This document shows, in pieces, positions 44,801 through 58,566 of a DNA stretch of 64,000 bases. Under the pieces are notes generated by a model. The model saw only the letters and a program-made list of their open reading frames with translations, ran no database searches and was not told the origin of the DNA. The position numbers and the translations under genes were made by a program. Numbering within the stretch: the first letter of the stretch is position 1; the number at the start of each line of letters is the position of its first letter. The stretch lies in NCBI GenBank assembly GCA_037783415.1, contig JAZGTN010000231.1, positions 186,001 through 250,000 on the forward strand. Reading direction: 5' to 3'. This stretch comes from Leptasterias polaris. Taxonomy: Eukaryota > Echinodermata > Asteroidea > Forcipulatida > Asteriidae.

Positions 44801-47800
44801 TCGGAAACCAGAATAAAGAAGGAAGAATATCACACCGGCACTCACAGAGCATGAACATTATTGCCCCAGTCACTGGGCCATTATCATCTCAGCTCCTTGG
44901 GGAGTATACCGCTTGTGCTGCCAAGTATGTAGCACACCAAACTAACCCAATCACAGGAACTATATCCAACCCTCACAGAGTACCAATTTACCCATTTAAG
45001 CAGTGTCCACAGAGGCTCAGGGAAAGAAACCACTGAGCCCACCTGATTCCCAAGCCTTGCTTACCTTTGGTACATGAGGGTTAAACTCCACTGCTCTATG
45101 AATAGCTTCAACTGCATTCATTTCAGCTGTAGTAAGACCCCTCTTAGAGGCTACCTCGGGCGAAAATCTGCATAAAAAAAACACAACAACCTTAAAACAG
45201 GTTAAAGTTTTCGTTTAATACTCAAAAAGGTTCCTTAAACTGCTCTCACATTTTGTTGTCCATTTCATTTGTTTTGGTTGTATACTGCACTAAAATATAG
45301 CTAATAGAGCAAAAATAGTCTGTTCCCTTGTCTGCTGCTGAACATTGACAATATTGTTTTAACACTGGGAACCTGACCAAAATGGCCAAAGCATAATAGG
45401 AATCAACGATTTAACTCAAGTCACCGACTTGGCCTAAAACTAAAATTTGTTCTTGTTTTGAATATTTCTATGCCTACCCGAAAAAGGAAAATTATGTCCG
45501 GGCCCAGTTTAATGGGCGCTGCATATCCTGGAACTTTGCACTTATTTCCCACAGAATCATGCGCCAGAAGCGCATGATTTTGCAGGGCCATGAAATTTGG
45601 GCATGTGATCAGCCTTGTCCAAAATCCTAATCAGAAAATTGTCAGACTTTGTTTGATGGGGCTGCAGTCTTAAATACCAATTGCTTAGCACTGGAACAGC
45701 CGTACCAATCTTTTCCAAGGTCAAAACATTTGGGTGTTGACTTGAGTTTGAAAGATATAATAATAATTTGAGAGGCTACATGTTTGAGCCATAGGCATGC
45801 AAGGGCGTATTTGGCAGCTAACAATATGATCACAGAGTCAATATGATCACACAATATGATCAGAGAGTACAGCCAGAGATCAAAAGTGTTTGATTTCTCC
45901 AGAGGGCCCGGAGAAAAAACCGTCATGGCACAGGAGAAAACCAATGTACATCTCTACTCACATATGGCCTTAGCCAGGAATCGAGCCAGGCCACAGTGGT
46001 GAGCGCTTTACGCACTAATGCCACCCAGATGGGAGTGTCTCTAGCCAAAGACACTAGGGGTTCAGGGATAACAACTGGAACTCACTTGTCACACACTGCC
46101 CTTGCCTTGAGGAGGGCTGCCGTGTAGCAAATCGTGGCCGACTTGGGGAGACTGATATCGTCATACTTTGCCAGCAAAGCCTGGACGTCTGCGTAGTACT
46201 GCATCTCCAAGAGAGCTTCAATCAGATTCTCGTGAATCTGAAACATGCTGACCACTGGAAACTCTTTTATAAGCTGTCCGGAGGCGAACAAGAAATACAA
46301 CATCATTGCGCTGAAAGAATGTCAATTATGCAATGGGAATAAAGCTAGTTAAAAAAAACGGAGGACCAGTCAAAACGCTCTCCCTTATCAATCTGAAATA
46401 TGGACTACTGAACAAGCTGGCGGAACGGTGAATTGACGAGCTGAATGGACCTACTGGACAGAAAAAGTTATTGTCAAAGTCTGTCTGACTGATCCACATC
46501 ATTCATGATGGGATTGAACAAGGGAATAAGAGAGTAGGCTTTGAGGTCTTCAATGGCCGTTTAAAACCGGCAGGACTGAGCCGAAGGAGAGGTCCTTTAC
46601 CGCAAGGCCACGACCCTGCAAGGTTTTGAACGGTTATTTAAGACTGGGTCACCACAATTTTATTCCCATTCACAAATACCTTTCTGTTACAAACATCAAC
46701 AAACTTTTATGAGTTGAGAACAAATCTGGCATTTTTGCCTCAGCTTGCCTCTACTCTGCATTGAATTTCTATCCATGTTAAGTGCAAAGTAGCTCGTTGC
46801 ACAAGTTTAGAATCTCTGCGCTTAAGTTTCAAACTATCACACACAAGTTTTATACTTGTGCGAGCTAAATATGCAACCTACCAACTTAAATTGGGCCGTG
46901 AAATTTGCGCGATCTGCGTGCAATCATATGATAGCGCCCTCTTTTGACTCAATTTCTAGGCCATGTTTAAACACTCCTCAGTGTTTTTATATATCGCATG
47001 TTTAAACATGGCCACATGCACATGATTATGATCATGATCATGATCTCTTCTCGATCAATCAGAATGGATGAACTGTCCCTGGTACTTATGAATGATAGAT
47101 GAAACTATGCCAGCCTGCAATATGAATCATATTGTGAACCCAACTACACAGTACACACATGTACACAACTAGTTGTGTGAACAGTTTTGCCACCATATAC
47201 AACCCGTGCAGTTGAATGGTTTCAAATGGTTGGTCGAATCACTGGAAAACCTTACAAAGAGTAGGCATGGTAGGAGGGTTAATTGTGGGCTATCAGTAAA
47301 TTGTGACTTACATCCCGCATTATCTTAACCGCTTCTTTTGTGCGACCAAGTTTACGCATACACATAGCAAGACGACGTTTGTTATACACCAAGATGTTCA
47401 GGTCACGCCCTGTTTAATAGATAACGGGGAAGAAAACAAGGTTAAGGATCTATTATAAATAATTGAAAGTTTCACATGAATTTAAACCTAAAACAAACTC
47501 CTACAAAAATCAAGAAAGGGTTGATGTGTGCAGTTTATTTTGATGCTAAAGATACTCACTGTGTATTTTTTCATGCGTTGGACTGTGATGCTGTAAGGCC
47601 TGACTCCGCTTGAAGTTGGTATCGGCCGATTTGAGAGCTTGTCTGAATAACCGCTCCGCCTCGGCAATCGTTGTTGATTCTTCCTCTGCCAGAAGGATCA
47701 ATGCAGCTGCACAACTAGTCAGGAGAAAGACAACAATGAGATTTTGTTTATTTAATCATCATATTATTTACTGATTATTATTTTTAATGCAAGTTCGCCC

Positions 47801-50800
47801 AAAACAAATGCATAAAGCCACTCTTGATAAGGAACTACAAGAAAAAAACATTCAAAATTAAAATAAGTCAGGGGAGCTGAAGGTAAGAATTCTTTAAACA
47901 GTCTAGATTGTAGGATGGAGAGAAACATGCACTAGGCAAGGAGTTCTAAAGAGATGCAGTATGTGGAACGAAGCTTTTGGAATGGCTCTTTGTTCTTCGT
48001 CTCAGCAAAGCAAGAGTGTACAGAAGAGAACAAGCAGAAAGCCTGGTTTCACACTCAAACATCCAGATAGGAGGAACCATGTCGGTCACACTGGTGGCAC
48101 ATTTACCACAAAAATATCTGTAGCTACTCGTAGAAGACCACATTTACTTGTCTCCCACATTTGCTTGAAATGCTAATCCTCAAAGGTGCTGTATACGTTT
48201 GGTAATTGGAGCCTACTGATTGTGTTAATCCTATACAAATGTACACATGTACAATAAAACTAACCTGTGAAAATTTTACTTCAAATTTGGTCGCGTTTTT
48301 GAGATATCACCGAAAAACCGGAGCAAATAATTTCCACGCAGGAAGAATATTCCCCATAAGTACACAGTCTGAGAAATTCAAATTTTGGGGAATAACAAGT
48401 GATATATTTTTCCATAACCATAGTACTTTGAAGTTAAAGTATAAAGCCACTCTTGGCTCCAGTTCACGTAGAAACACACGGTTGTCATGTGATAAAACCA
48501 GACTACAGCACTGTAACACCAGATTATGCACATTTGGGGATAGAGCTTTTTCTGCCATTGCCCCTAAATTATGGAACCAGCTGAACTTGTGCCTAAGGGA
48601 AACAGAGAGTATTGATGTTTTTAAATCCGGGCTGAAAACTTATTTCTTCCGAAAGGCATTTTTATGATTGTATAGACCCATGTTTTTGTTATTCTTGTGG
48701 TTTTTATTATCCCTAAAGGTCTCTTTTTAGCACTTATTTTCCAGGGCATTCTTTAATTTTTATTTTTTTTTTTTTTTTTTTCCTGGAGTTAAGTTTTGGT
48801 GTTTTTCACTTTTTTACAAATTTTATTGTGGTCACAGCTGGTCTGTTTTTACATTTACTTACCTTTGCATTTTAAAATATTGCATATTTCTATAATTGCT
48901 TGTAATTTTTTGCTTGTAATTTTTGCTGATTTTAAACTTATTTTTATACCTTCTTGTTAATTCTGTTAATGACTTTGTGTTTATCTATAGGGTTTTTGTT
49001 TTTAAATGTTACTCTGTAAGCGCCATGGAGCATTGTTTTCGATGGATTTGGCGCTATATAAATTTTTACTATTATTTATTATTATTATTAAAAGTTTCTC
49101 AAAATTCATTATACTACCCAAAGCTGCTGTACTTCTTACCAAGTAAGTTTTTATTGCCATTAATTTTCAGAGTCATTACCGTTTAAACGTATACAGACCC
49201 TTTAAATGAATTTGATTCAACTTTTCACTCCTTTTATTGAATCAGACGTTCACTTTATTTTTTCCGTGCAAAAAGGAGAAAGTTAGCTGATCAGCTGAAA
49301 AGTTACATGTCTGCTGTATTGCGCGTTATTCTTTTTCTTCAAGAAGAGAACAGATACGTGGCCACTAACAGTCGCAACTGATGGGAAAACAGGCAGACTA
49401 TTAATAAAAATCTTTTAAAAACAAATCTGATGTCCTTGCAGTGGATTGAATTTCCCATCCTGTTTTATTCTTCATTTTTGTCTGAATATGTTCTCAAAAT
49501 GTCAATACCTTGAATTTGGAATACGACTGTCTTATAATGCATCCTGTTTTCAATGGGGGGGGGGGGGGGGGAGTCTGACACAATGTTTACAGCCCCGTTT
49601 GCCTGGCTCCTTCAGATAAAGATCCGCACTCCAACAAAGGGTTACTTTGGGAGAATAAATGCCCAAGGCTCGTCGCTCTGTCTGCCGGATTAAGTTTCAG
49701 ACTTTGGCTGATGATTAGTGAAAGCTTCAAAGGTTGTTCTTGGCAATGTTAATATGCATGCAATATCTAGGTATCAACTGAGTTGTTGAAATGGTTAGTA
49801 CATATACATGTAGGATGGTCAAGATGGTTTGTAAAGTAAACAAAAAGGGGGAAAAAGGCCAATGCTGCAGCAGCAGTAACATTGAAAGCCAAAAGCCCCA
49901 CTGATGTCATGGGCCCAATGTTACAAAGCTGGTTAAAGGAGCACAGTGCCTTCAAATCTTTCTAAATGTTGCTGTTTGTAATTACTCCTTATCTCTTTAA
50001 AGAGTTGCACAAAAACACCTCCAGAGCGTTGTAATTAGTAATAAGTGAGTTGTGATTTTAAAAATAACATAAATTTTCCTTTTGAAATACAACCAGCGGA
50101 ATATACGGCAGAACATATTTTGTAGTGTCAAAAATTGTTTAACAAAATAGTGGACAATGTTCTGTCATGAAATAACCAAAAACACCTCACTTAATTTCAA
50201 GGGATATTTATGTGAATTATCTTTTAAAAATATCTTTCCAACCATATTTATTTCAAAACAAACATTTTGTTATACATAGCCCAAAGTGCCCAATCCGAAG
50301 ACAATTTGCCCCTTTTGGAAGAAACTATTGCTCAGAAAAAAGGTGAGTTGGACAACAGTCACAAATGGTGACCGTGACATGCCGTTTTGCCTTGTAACCT
50401 AAATCTGGTGAGCATAATTGCTTTGGTTCCTACATGTACATGTAGCTACTTTTTCTGCTTTAAAGCAGCTCTATGAAATTGGGCCGTGGCCAAGAGCTGT
50501 CTCAAGCCATCAACATAGTCCCCTCCATGCAAACTCAATTATCAAATATGTGAATAATGACTAGTATGTCTGACCTTAATTTAAAATTAATAAATGGTTC
50601 GTACATGGGCTTGGATTTCATCTTTGAGAGGGAAGGCAATTTTCATTTTGAAAGGGGCAATATCATTGGAAAGTCTAGAAAGGCCATGACTATATGGAAA
50701 TCTTTTGAAATAATAATAATAGTGGCTTCTTATATAGCGCTCATATCTGTCACTCAGTGACGCTCAAGGCGCTTCAACAGTCAGTATTTTTCATGCAAGG

Positions 50801-53800
50801 TGTGGAGCTTTGTTTTGAAGTATAGCACCATGTAATGGTTTACAAGGTGCTATGGCGCAATATGCAGCCAATCAAACCAGGAACACCGGGGCGAACCCCT
50901 TCTCTTTTTGATATTAGTGCACTGGGTTCTTTTACGTGCCTTACACAACGCACGGGACCAACGGCTTTACGTCCCATCCGAAGGATGAAGCAATAATGGT
51001 TAAGTGTCTTGCTTAAGGACACAAGTGTCACGACCGGGACTCATACCCACACTCTGCTGAACAGAAACACCAGAGCTTGAGTCCGGTGCTCTTATCCGCT
51101 TGGCCACGACACGCCAAAAAGCCAGGAACAGCACGACACAACCGGGGCCATGGCCTCAGTGTAATTCCACGTTTTATTTCATTGAAATGCTTAAGCACAA
51201 AAATTTGCTAAGCACTAAACAGCTTTGCTTACCAGTATGGTTAACTGCCAAAATACCATGTAACATGTGCCATCAGTGACTGGTATCCTGCTCAAATTTG
51301 CTAGGCAGAACATTATAAGGAATATTTTCTGCTTAAGCAGCTCTATGAAATTGGGCCAAGGTCTGTGTGCATGTAGTACAAAATCAATCAAAATCGTGCA
51401 AAACCTACAATGAATTTGAGAAACGTTTGGGAAGTCTCAAGTAAGGGATTGTTTGTAGCCATAGAGAAGCATGTGTGTAACATAATGTACTTGGTTGTTG
51501 CAAAGATGGCTTTAAATACACAGGGCTTGATTTTAGTCGCTAGCCTTTCATTTAAATACACTGAAAGCAAGTCAACCTTGCTTATTAGATTTGCAACTAT
51601 TTTTAACGTACCTTACAACAAACACAAAGGGGGTTTGTCAAATACATGTATACAGCTGGCTAGCCCTGGGGGATTGTGGGGGGGGGGGGGGGTGGGGGTG
51701 TGTAAGGGTTGATGCACAGATAAATGACAACTCGTAATGTGACCTAGTGACCTATATGTACACATACATGTATACTGTGACCTTTAGGGCTGAATAGAAG
51801 TATCAAATGCTGCGGGCTCACGGGCTCACACGCTCACTCCGTTCACAGATAGGCCATAACAGCTCAAGGCCATAACAGCTCAATATGCCACAACAGTGGC
51901 ATTTTGAGTCTATGCACACATAATAGAGAGTAGAGCCATTGCCCAAAGTGCTTTAAATGAGAGTGGTAAACTGGAGAAGCCACCAGCTGTGCTCAATTGC
52001 AATGGAATGTGGGCCACTGTAGGAAGAGATCAGGTTCTCAACTTAGGTAAACTTTTGTGGCACTGATTGATCACACATTACACAAATTATAGGGAAATGT
52101 GACATGGGTTACAAAGCATACCAGAGATTTTGAGGCATCTTGAAGTATGCAATGGGAGCAACAATTTTTTATTTTAAACTTGGAAAAAACTTCTACTTTG
52201 GTCCTTTTCTATCATCTGTCATGTGATCAATATTAATAATGAATGCCAATTATTGGCTACTGATAAAGGGCCCAGACTATTTGGCCCTCGCAAACTCAGT
52301 TTAGTTAAGGGCTATGTACAAATTGGTAGCTGCAGCTATGGCTTTGGCTGTTGCTAAGGGTGTTGCTATAGGCATCTTATGCATCATCGGATGTTCACAA
52401 GGAGATCAAACTACAGTCGCAACCCCCATTTCGGACAAATTTGTACATATATATTTTGGTTTAAAAAAATTATTTTTACCGCATTATGTATCTTGTACAT
52501 GTACATGTATATCCCTGTGAAAGTTTTTAATTATTATCTAATCTAGCTTTCCAGGTTTTTATAAATTGTATGTAACAAGGTATGTTCTGTCTTTTAAACC
52601 TTTTACGTCTTGTGTATCTTGTTTTTCTTTTTCTCTGTGATAACTTTCACTTTTGCTATAGTTATTTTTTTATCATAGTAATATTTTCTTACATATGGCT
52701 GGCCCAGGTTCTTGATTTGTTATTGTCTTTGTAATACTCAATGTTTGATTTTGTAAGCATGTCACTTTTAGTATTACCTTGTGATACTACCGACCATGTT
52801 TTGTGTTTTTAAATTGAAATAAATAATTATTTGAATGTGAGAAAAGAACAATGCTACCCTGTGATGGAGGCAAATTTACAGATCCATTAAGCCATACCCA
52901 CTATACATGTATAAACTGTCTATACACAGTGCCCACGTCAAATCTGTCCCTTACTCTGCCCCATGCCACAAAAAAGACATGAAACAGCAATCCAAATGGC
53001 AGTCTTGAGTACATTTTGAAAGGGAATTTAATGTAATAATAAAATTATACATATATAATGCCCCGTGTCTGTCATAAATGACACTCCTGTCAGCGCCAAA
53101 TTATCAAATCATGGGAAGCTTTTTAATAATGATTTTACATGAGGGCGAGGTGGCGACAATTGCTGCCAGACCGTTCCAGAAACACAGAGGGAAATCCCTT
53201 TCTAAATTTGAAAAGTGTGCTGGATTCTTTTACAACAGGCAATACACAACAAAAGGGATCTATGGCTTTATGCCCCATCTTAAAGAGAGAGCAATTACAT
53301 GTCTGTTAAGTGTCTTTCTCAAGGACACAAGTGCAAGGATAGTCCCGTGCAAGGATAGTCCAGACTTACATGTAGGACTAGTTCTAGCCTAGACATAGGA
53401 TCGATGCTAGCTAAGATCGATCCTAAGATCGATTTCACAAAACTCATCCTACCTCGAGATAAGACCATTCCTAACTCTTTGTGAAATCCACCCCAGAACC
53501 CACACCCTGATAAACAACACCAGAACAGGGGTGCATTTTGGTGGCTGTAACCAATATAACTGTTTCTGTCATTGGCCAGCGATTAACCAATGGCCAATCC
53601 AACCGAAACTACCACGAAAAGGTACCCCTTCAGTCTAGTACACTCGACCACTCAGCCACAACGATTCTCCACAATGTGTCTTAATTTTTCCAAACTTTTG
53701 GGCCATATTCACAGCTGTGATTAGTCAATGTAATAAGGGGCGGAGCTTATTGGGTCGACCTATAATTATTCCCCCCTGTAAACACTTACTCAGGTGATTT

Positions 53801-56800
53801 TTCCAAGGCTTCATGGGCCGCTTTTATTCGATTCTGCGGATTTCTCTCTCTCCACGCTCGCAGCATAACTGCTATGAGAAGAAAACATGAAAACAAAGAA
53901 AAACACGTCAACATTTCAGTCTCGCACTCCAGCAATATGGGGAACAGATTTAATGTGAGCCATGTTTGGTCCAACTCTCTGCAAATTACTTTATTCATCT
54001 TAGTTTTAAAAAAAATAAAAAAAATGATACATTCATAACTTGAGCTGTGTGTTTATCAATAACCAATCACACTTCTTTGGCAATCACACTTCTTTGGCTT
54101 TGGCTCTGGCTTAGTAAATTTTTTTTTAAATGTGTGCTTTCGGTAGAGAGCTTCAAACAGGCAGATGTAGAGCTGAAGCCAGAACCAAAGCCCTGGTTTC
54201 AAAAATGGCCATACATCTTTGTCATGTCACCACCATCTTTGTCAAACTCCCTGTGTGCCACAACAGTTTCTGAATTTGTAACCAAAAAAGCGTATCAGAC
54301 TATTTATCCCTTCCAGCATCAGGCTTATGGCTGCAGCTATTGCTAAGGGTGTTGCTATGGGCCTCAGATGCTTCAAGCCACAGCTGCCGCCGCTAATTCA
54401 GCAACAGCCTCAGGTTGGTTAAGGAGGGGAATAAAAGACAGCTACATGTACATGTACACCATGATAGCCCTCTAGTAATTGATTTCCCTTGTATAGCAGA
54501 GCAAATTGCTACACAATATTAGGCCAAGTAAAAAAAAATACCAGTTGATCGTCCCCTCCCGCATCCTTTTTTGAGGCCGCATCCTTAAAATACAAACAAT
54601 TTATTTTTTATTTATTTTATTTTTTTTCCCCTCGATTTTTCCTTTAACCAGTTCGACGCGAATGACGAGTTAACTCGCGGGAATTTTTTTTACTGACACT
54701 AGGAGGACGAGTATACTCGCCAAATTTACATATGAATCGCCGTTACCCTCAGCGTGCGAATTGTGTATGGGATTCAGTTGTAGTTGCATTGCGGGGTACC
54801 AGGGATATATCTAGTGTAATTTACTAGCGATTGGTGGCGCTATTGAACTTTTATGGACACAGGGCCAGCCGATGAACACAACGATTGAGATGACATTTTG
54901 TTGACAAAATCAAGATGGCGGCCTCCATGAGAAAACGCGTGTACAATAATGACACGGAAATTCTTTGATATTTTGTATCGTCAGGGTCCTCTAATTCCGA
55001 TTCATCTAGTTCAGAGGAAAGTAAGGGTAATAGTTCAATAGTTCTGATTCAGAGTTTGAAAATAATAGTGAAAAAAAGCGAGAATTCTGAAGTTAGCATG
55101 GTTATATCGAAGTCAGTTCTGATGATCACGATGATGAGCTGAGGTGAGTGATGATAATGCAGATTTTTCTGAGGGATCCGTATCTTGAGATGGTGAAATG
55201 TGAGTTTAAACAAAAAGAGAGAAATGTGAAGGTGTTTTCCCCTATTGTGACATATTTTTTTAAATCACAGAGCTTTTTATTTCAGAAAATTGTCATAAAG
55301 AATAAAATTATGCCAGCACTTGCACTTTTTTTTTTTATTTCAACAAAATTCACAAAAGTATCCCGCATGGGGGGTAAATTCGGTGAAAATTTATCCCGCG
55401 TCGAACTGGTTAAAAAAAAAAATAAAAAAAATAAAAAATCACCCTTGACATATATATTTTAATTTTTGATGTAAACTTACCTCATGCAACAAATAGATAT
55501 AAAGAAAGTTTGCGATGATTTCAAACTGAAGAATTGGTGGCCTGTTTGAATTGAAATACTTGGCGGCAATCTTGGAAAAAAAATAATAAATAAAAAATAA
55601 AAAGGCCCTCATCCTCCTCTTTTTGGAAAAATCAGGACGATCAACTGGTATTTTTTTAAATTTAGCCTTAGCATTCAGTGTGCACAAAACAAGTTCAGTC
55701 TGAATATTTTGCTATGCAAAATTGCTGGAAGAAATCGTTCCCTGCCCTCTATAGTTCAAGAGAGAGAGAAAAAAACATCAGAGAATAGACCATGTAACCT
55801 GTGACATCACATGTTTTAAAAAACAAAGCCAGAGATCCTGGACTTCATGCAGGCACGACTTGTACACAGCTCAATGGAAGAACATTTTAATAGCTTTCAT
55901 TTTGTAGAGATCGTACTGTCTGGTTTTCATCAACTTTTGATACAGTATTAAAAAAAAGCAGGGATGTGATAGGCTGTTGAAAAAAACAAAATGAACTCTG
56001 AGCGCAAAGCTCGAAAGCTTGCGAGCTCGAAAACTTGCGAGCACGAAGCCCACTAATAACATACTCTTTGGTTTTAAAAGCCCTACTCTGCAATCTGGGG
56101 CTTTATGGTTTTATCTTCATTTTTTAATGAATTTGTTCTTAATTTTTGAAAAAAAGTATATAAAAAATGGAGAAATCACAGCCCTGAGAAAGGGACACAT
56201 CTAAAAACTTTTCCAGCTGTTATTTTTTTATATTTATGTGGAAGTTATGACAAAAAATGTACAATTTCCCATATGATCAGTGTAGTCTCACCTGCCAGAA
56301 AGGCCCTTGAATGGTTAGGTTAACTCTTTAATAAACAAAGGTTACACAGTCTACAGAAGTGATGTTAAGGCTGATTGAGTCTATGGGACGTAAATGGAAA
56401 AAAAACATGCGGTAGCCCTTTGAAGATCCAATGCAAGCAGAACAACTAAATATCACTTTCAAATGTCAAGATAATTTTGACCGAGACGAGCCAGAAGCTC
56501 TATTTTTACAAGGTCTTGCCATTGTTTGCTTAACGTTGGCGACAAATATATCCCCTAGGTGTTTTTTTCAATTTTAAGCCAAGTCTGTTTTAATTTAATT
56601 TTGATTTTCCAAAGATGCATACATTTTTAGGAATTGGGGCATTGAATTTCCTGTGCCTAGCTTTTGCAGGACATGGTATTGGTACATGATCATGCATTAG
56701 GAGTCACTATTATTACATGATTGGTGTACCGTAATTTCCGGAATATAAACCGCGGTTTATACGTTGATTTTGACTTTTTTTTGACTCCTGCGGTTTATTC

Positions 56801-58535
56801 TCCGGGCGGCTTATACGCCGACGTATAAATATGGAAGAGAAAAAAAAAAGCATTTTTATAAAGAAAGATCGTTTGTAAAATGTTCTAAATAAAAACAATG
56901 TTCTTAAACGATAAAAAATCCTGCAAAACATGCCTGTGTGGTGACAAAATCCTGTTGAAAATGCCTGTTGAAAATCCCGCCTCATTTGTATTCCGTGTTG
57001 CCTTTATAAAACGTTTATCAACCGCCCTATTGTTAGAGTTCAGTCACCCCTCAGAGATGAACAATCAGCGAAACTCGAGTTAGACTAGACTGGTCCCCTG
57101 TCTATTTATCCCAGCGATCTCCATATGCTGATATATCTCCGAACAGACGGTCTCATACAGACCAACATCAAACAAACGAAAACTGTGCGGTATTACTCAC
57201 GCACGTACATGTATAAAAACGTTCCTCCGACCACGAGGTGCATGATTTCTCACAAAGGGAATTTCCCTTGCCTTTTCGTTCCCACAGCTACACGCCGCCA
57301 TTCCTTCACCCCCTAACTATAAAGTTTACCACGTTAGGAGCATGCAAGCACATCTGCGGGATCGAGGTGATGAATACTATGGCAGTGCTGCGAGAAGCAC
57401 TACGTCATAATTATTCACGCGATCTGCCAATCGGAAAGCTGTGAGAAGCACTACGTCATAATTATTCACGCGATCGGCCAATCCGAAAGCTGTGAGAAGC
57501 AATACGTCATAATTATTCGCGCGATCGGCCAATCGGAAAGCGGCCGGTCAGGAATCAGCCAATCAGCCTGTGCCAATTGCGCTCGTGGTGCTTCGGGTAA
57601 CATGAAGAATAAAACCATGGCTAGAATGGAGAGCCTTACCTTACAGCCTTTATCAAATTTCCTTACATCAATAACCAATTCGCGGCACTTCAGTTTTAAC
57701 ACTATTTTTAAATCTGAAGTGGGTTCCCTCATCAACTCACGTCACAAATTAACCGCGATATCATCGAATATCGCGATATATTTTTGACGATGTATCGTGA
57801 ATGAAAAAAAGCAATATCGCCAAAGCTTACCATACGCAGTTTTGCGAACTTCACTTCCGTGTTTTGAGGTTAGTTTTTTAAAACATTTTGGCCGCGGTTT
57901 ATACGCCCGCGCGGTTTATACGCTGACACCTAAATATTTTTTCCATATTTTGGAGCATTGCGGTTTATACGCCGGGCGGTTTATATTCCGGAAATTACGG
58001 TACTTATATTAGGCAAAGTAAAATAAATAACATGTTGCTCGTCCGGACTTTTAAAAAAGTTGGTGAGGGAGGTCCTTGTTATTTGTTATTTTCAAATTTT
58101 GTGTTATTTTTTTCAAGATGGCCACCATGTCTAAGATGGCCGCCATATCGTATTTGAAGATGGTTTTATGGTTTTATGAGCATGTTCTGTATGTCCTCAA
58201 ATTCTGTTTAAAGTTGCCATGTGTGTTTCTGTGTCCATTTCGATACATATTGTTATTCTTTCCAAGAGTTCTTCTTGCTTTTGCTCCAAAATTATTCTGT
58301 GTGTGTGGCATCACGTCCTGGTGCAAAGATCTCGTTCAAAAAAGAACTGTGGCATGCAAACGTGAAGGGCAAAACGTTTCAAAGAAAATGTGGAGTTTCT
58401 CACGATTGCGTTGTGGAAATAGCATTTTTTGTAGGCCTACATGCAAGAAAGATGATGAAATTGCTCAATAAAAATGAAGGATACATTTGAAATAGCTCTC
58501 AATATGTAAATTGATTTCAAAGATTTATTAAAAAA

Positions 58536-58566
<31 letters not shown>

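Larger units (their letters stand above)
54519..55671. mobile_element. TIR element TTAGGCCAAGTAAA..., host of a piggyBac insertion
   Basis: The left TTAGGCCAAGTAAAAAAAAA and ACCAGTTGATCGTCC, and the right GGACGATCAACTGGTATTTT and TTTAGCCTTA, are inverted. The interior between the termini is largely the inserted piggyBac-type element. Its termini resemble those of the 58.0-kb element. Confidence 0.82.
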
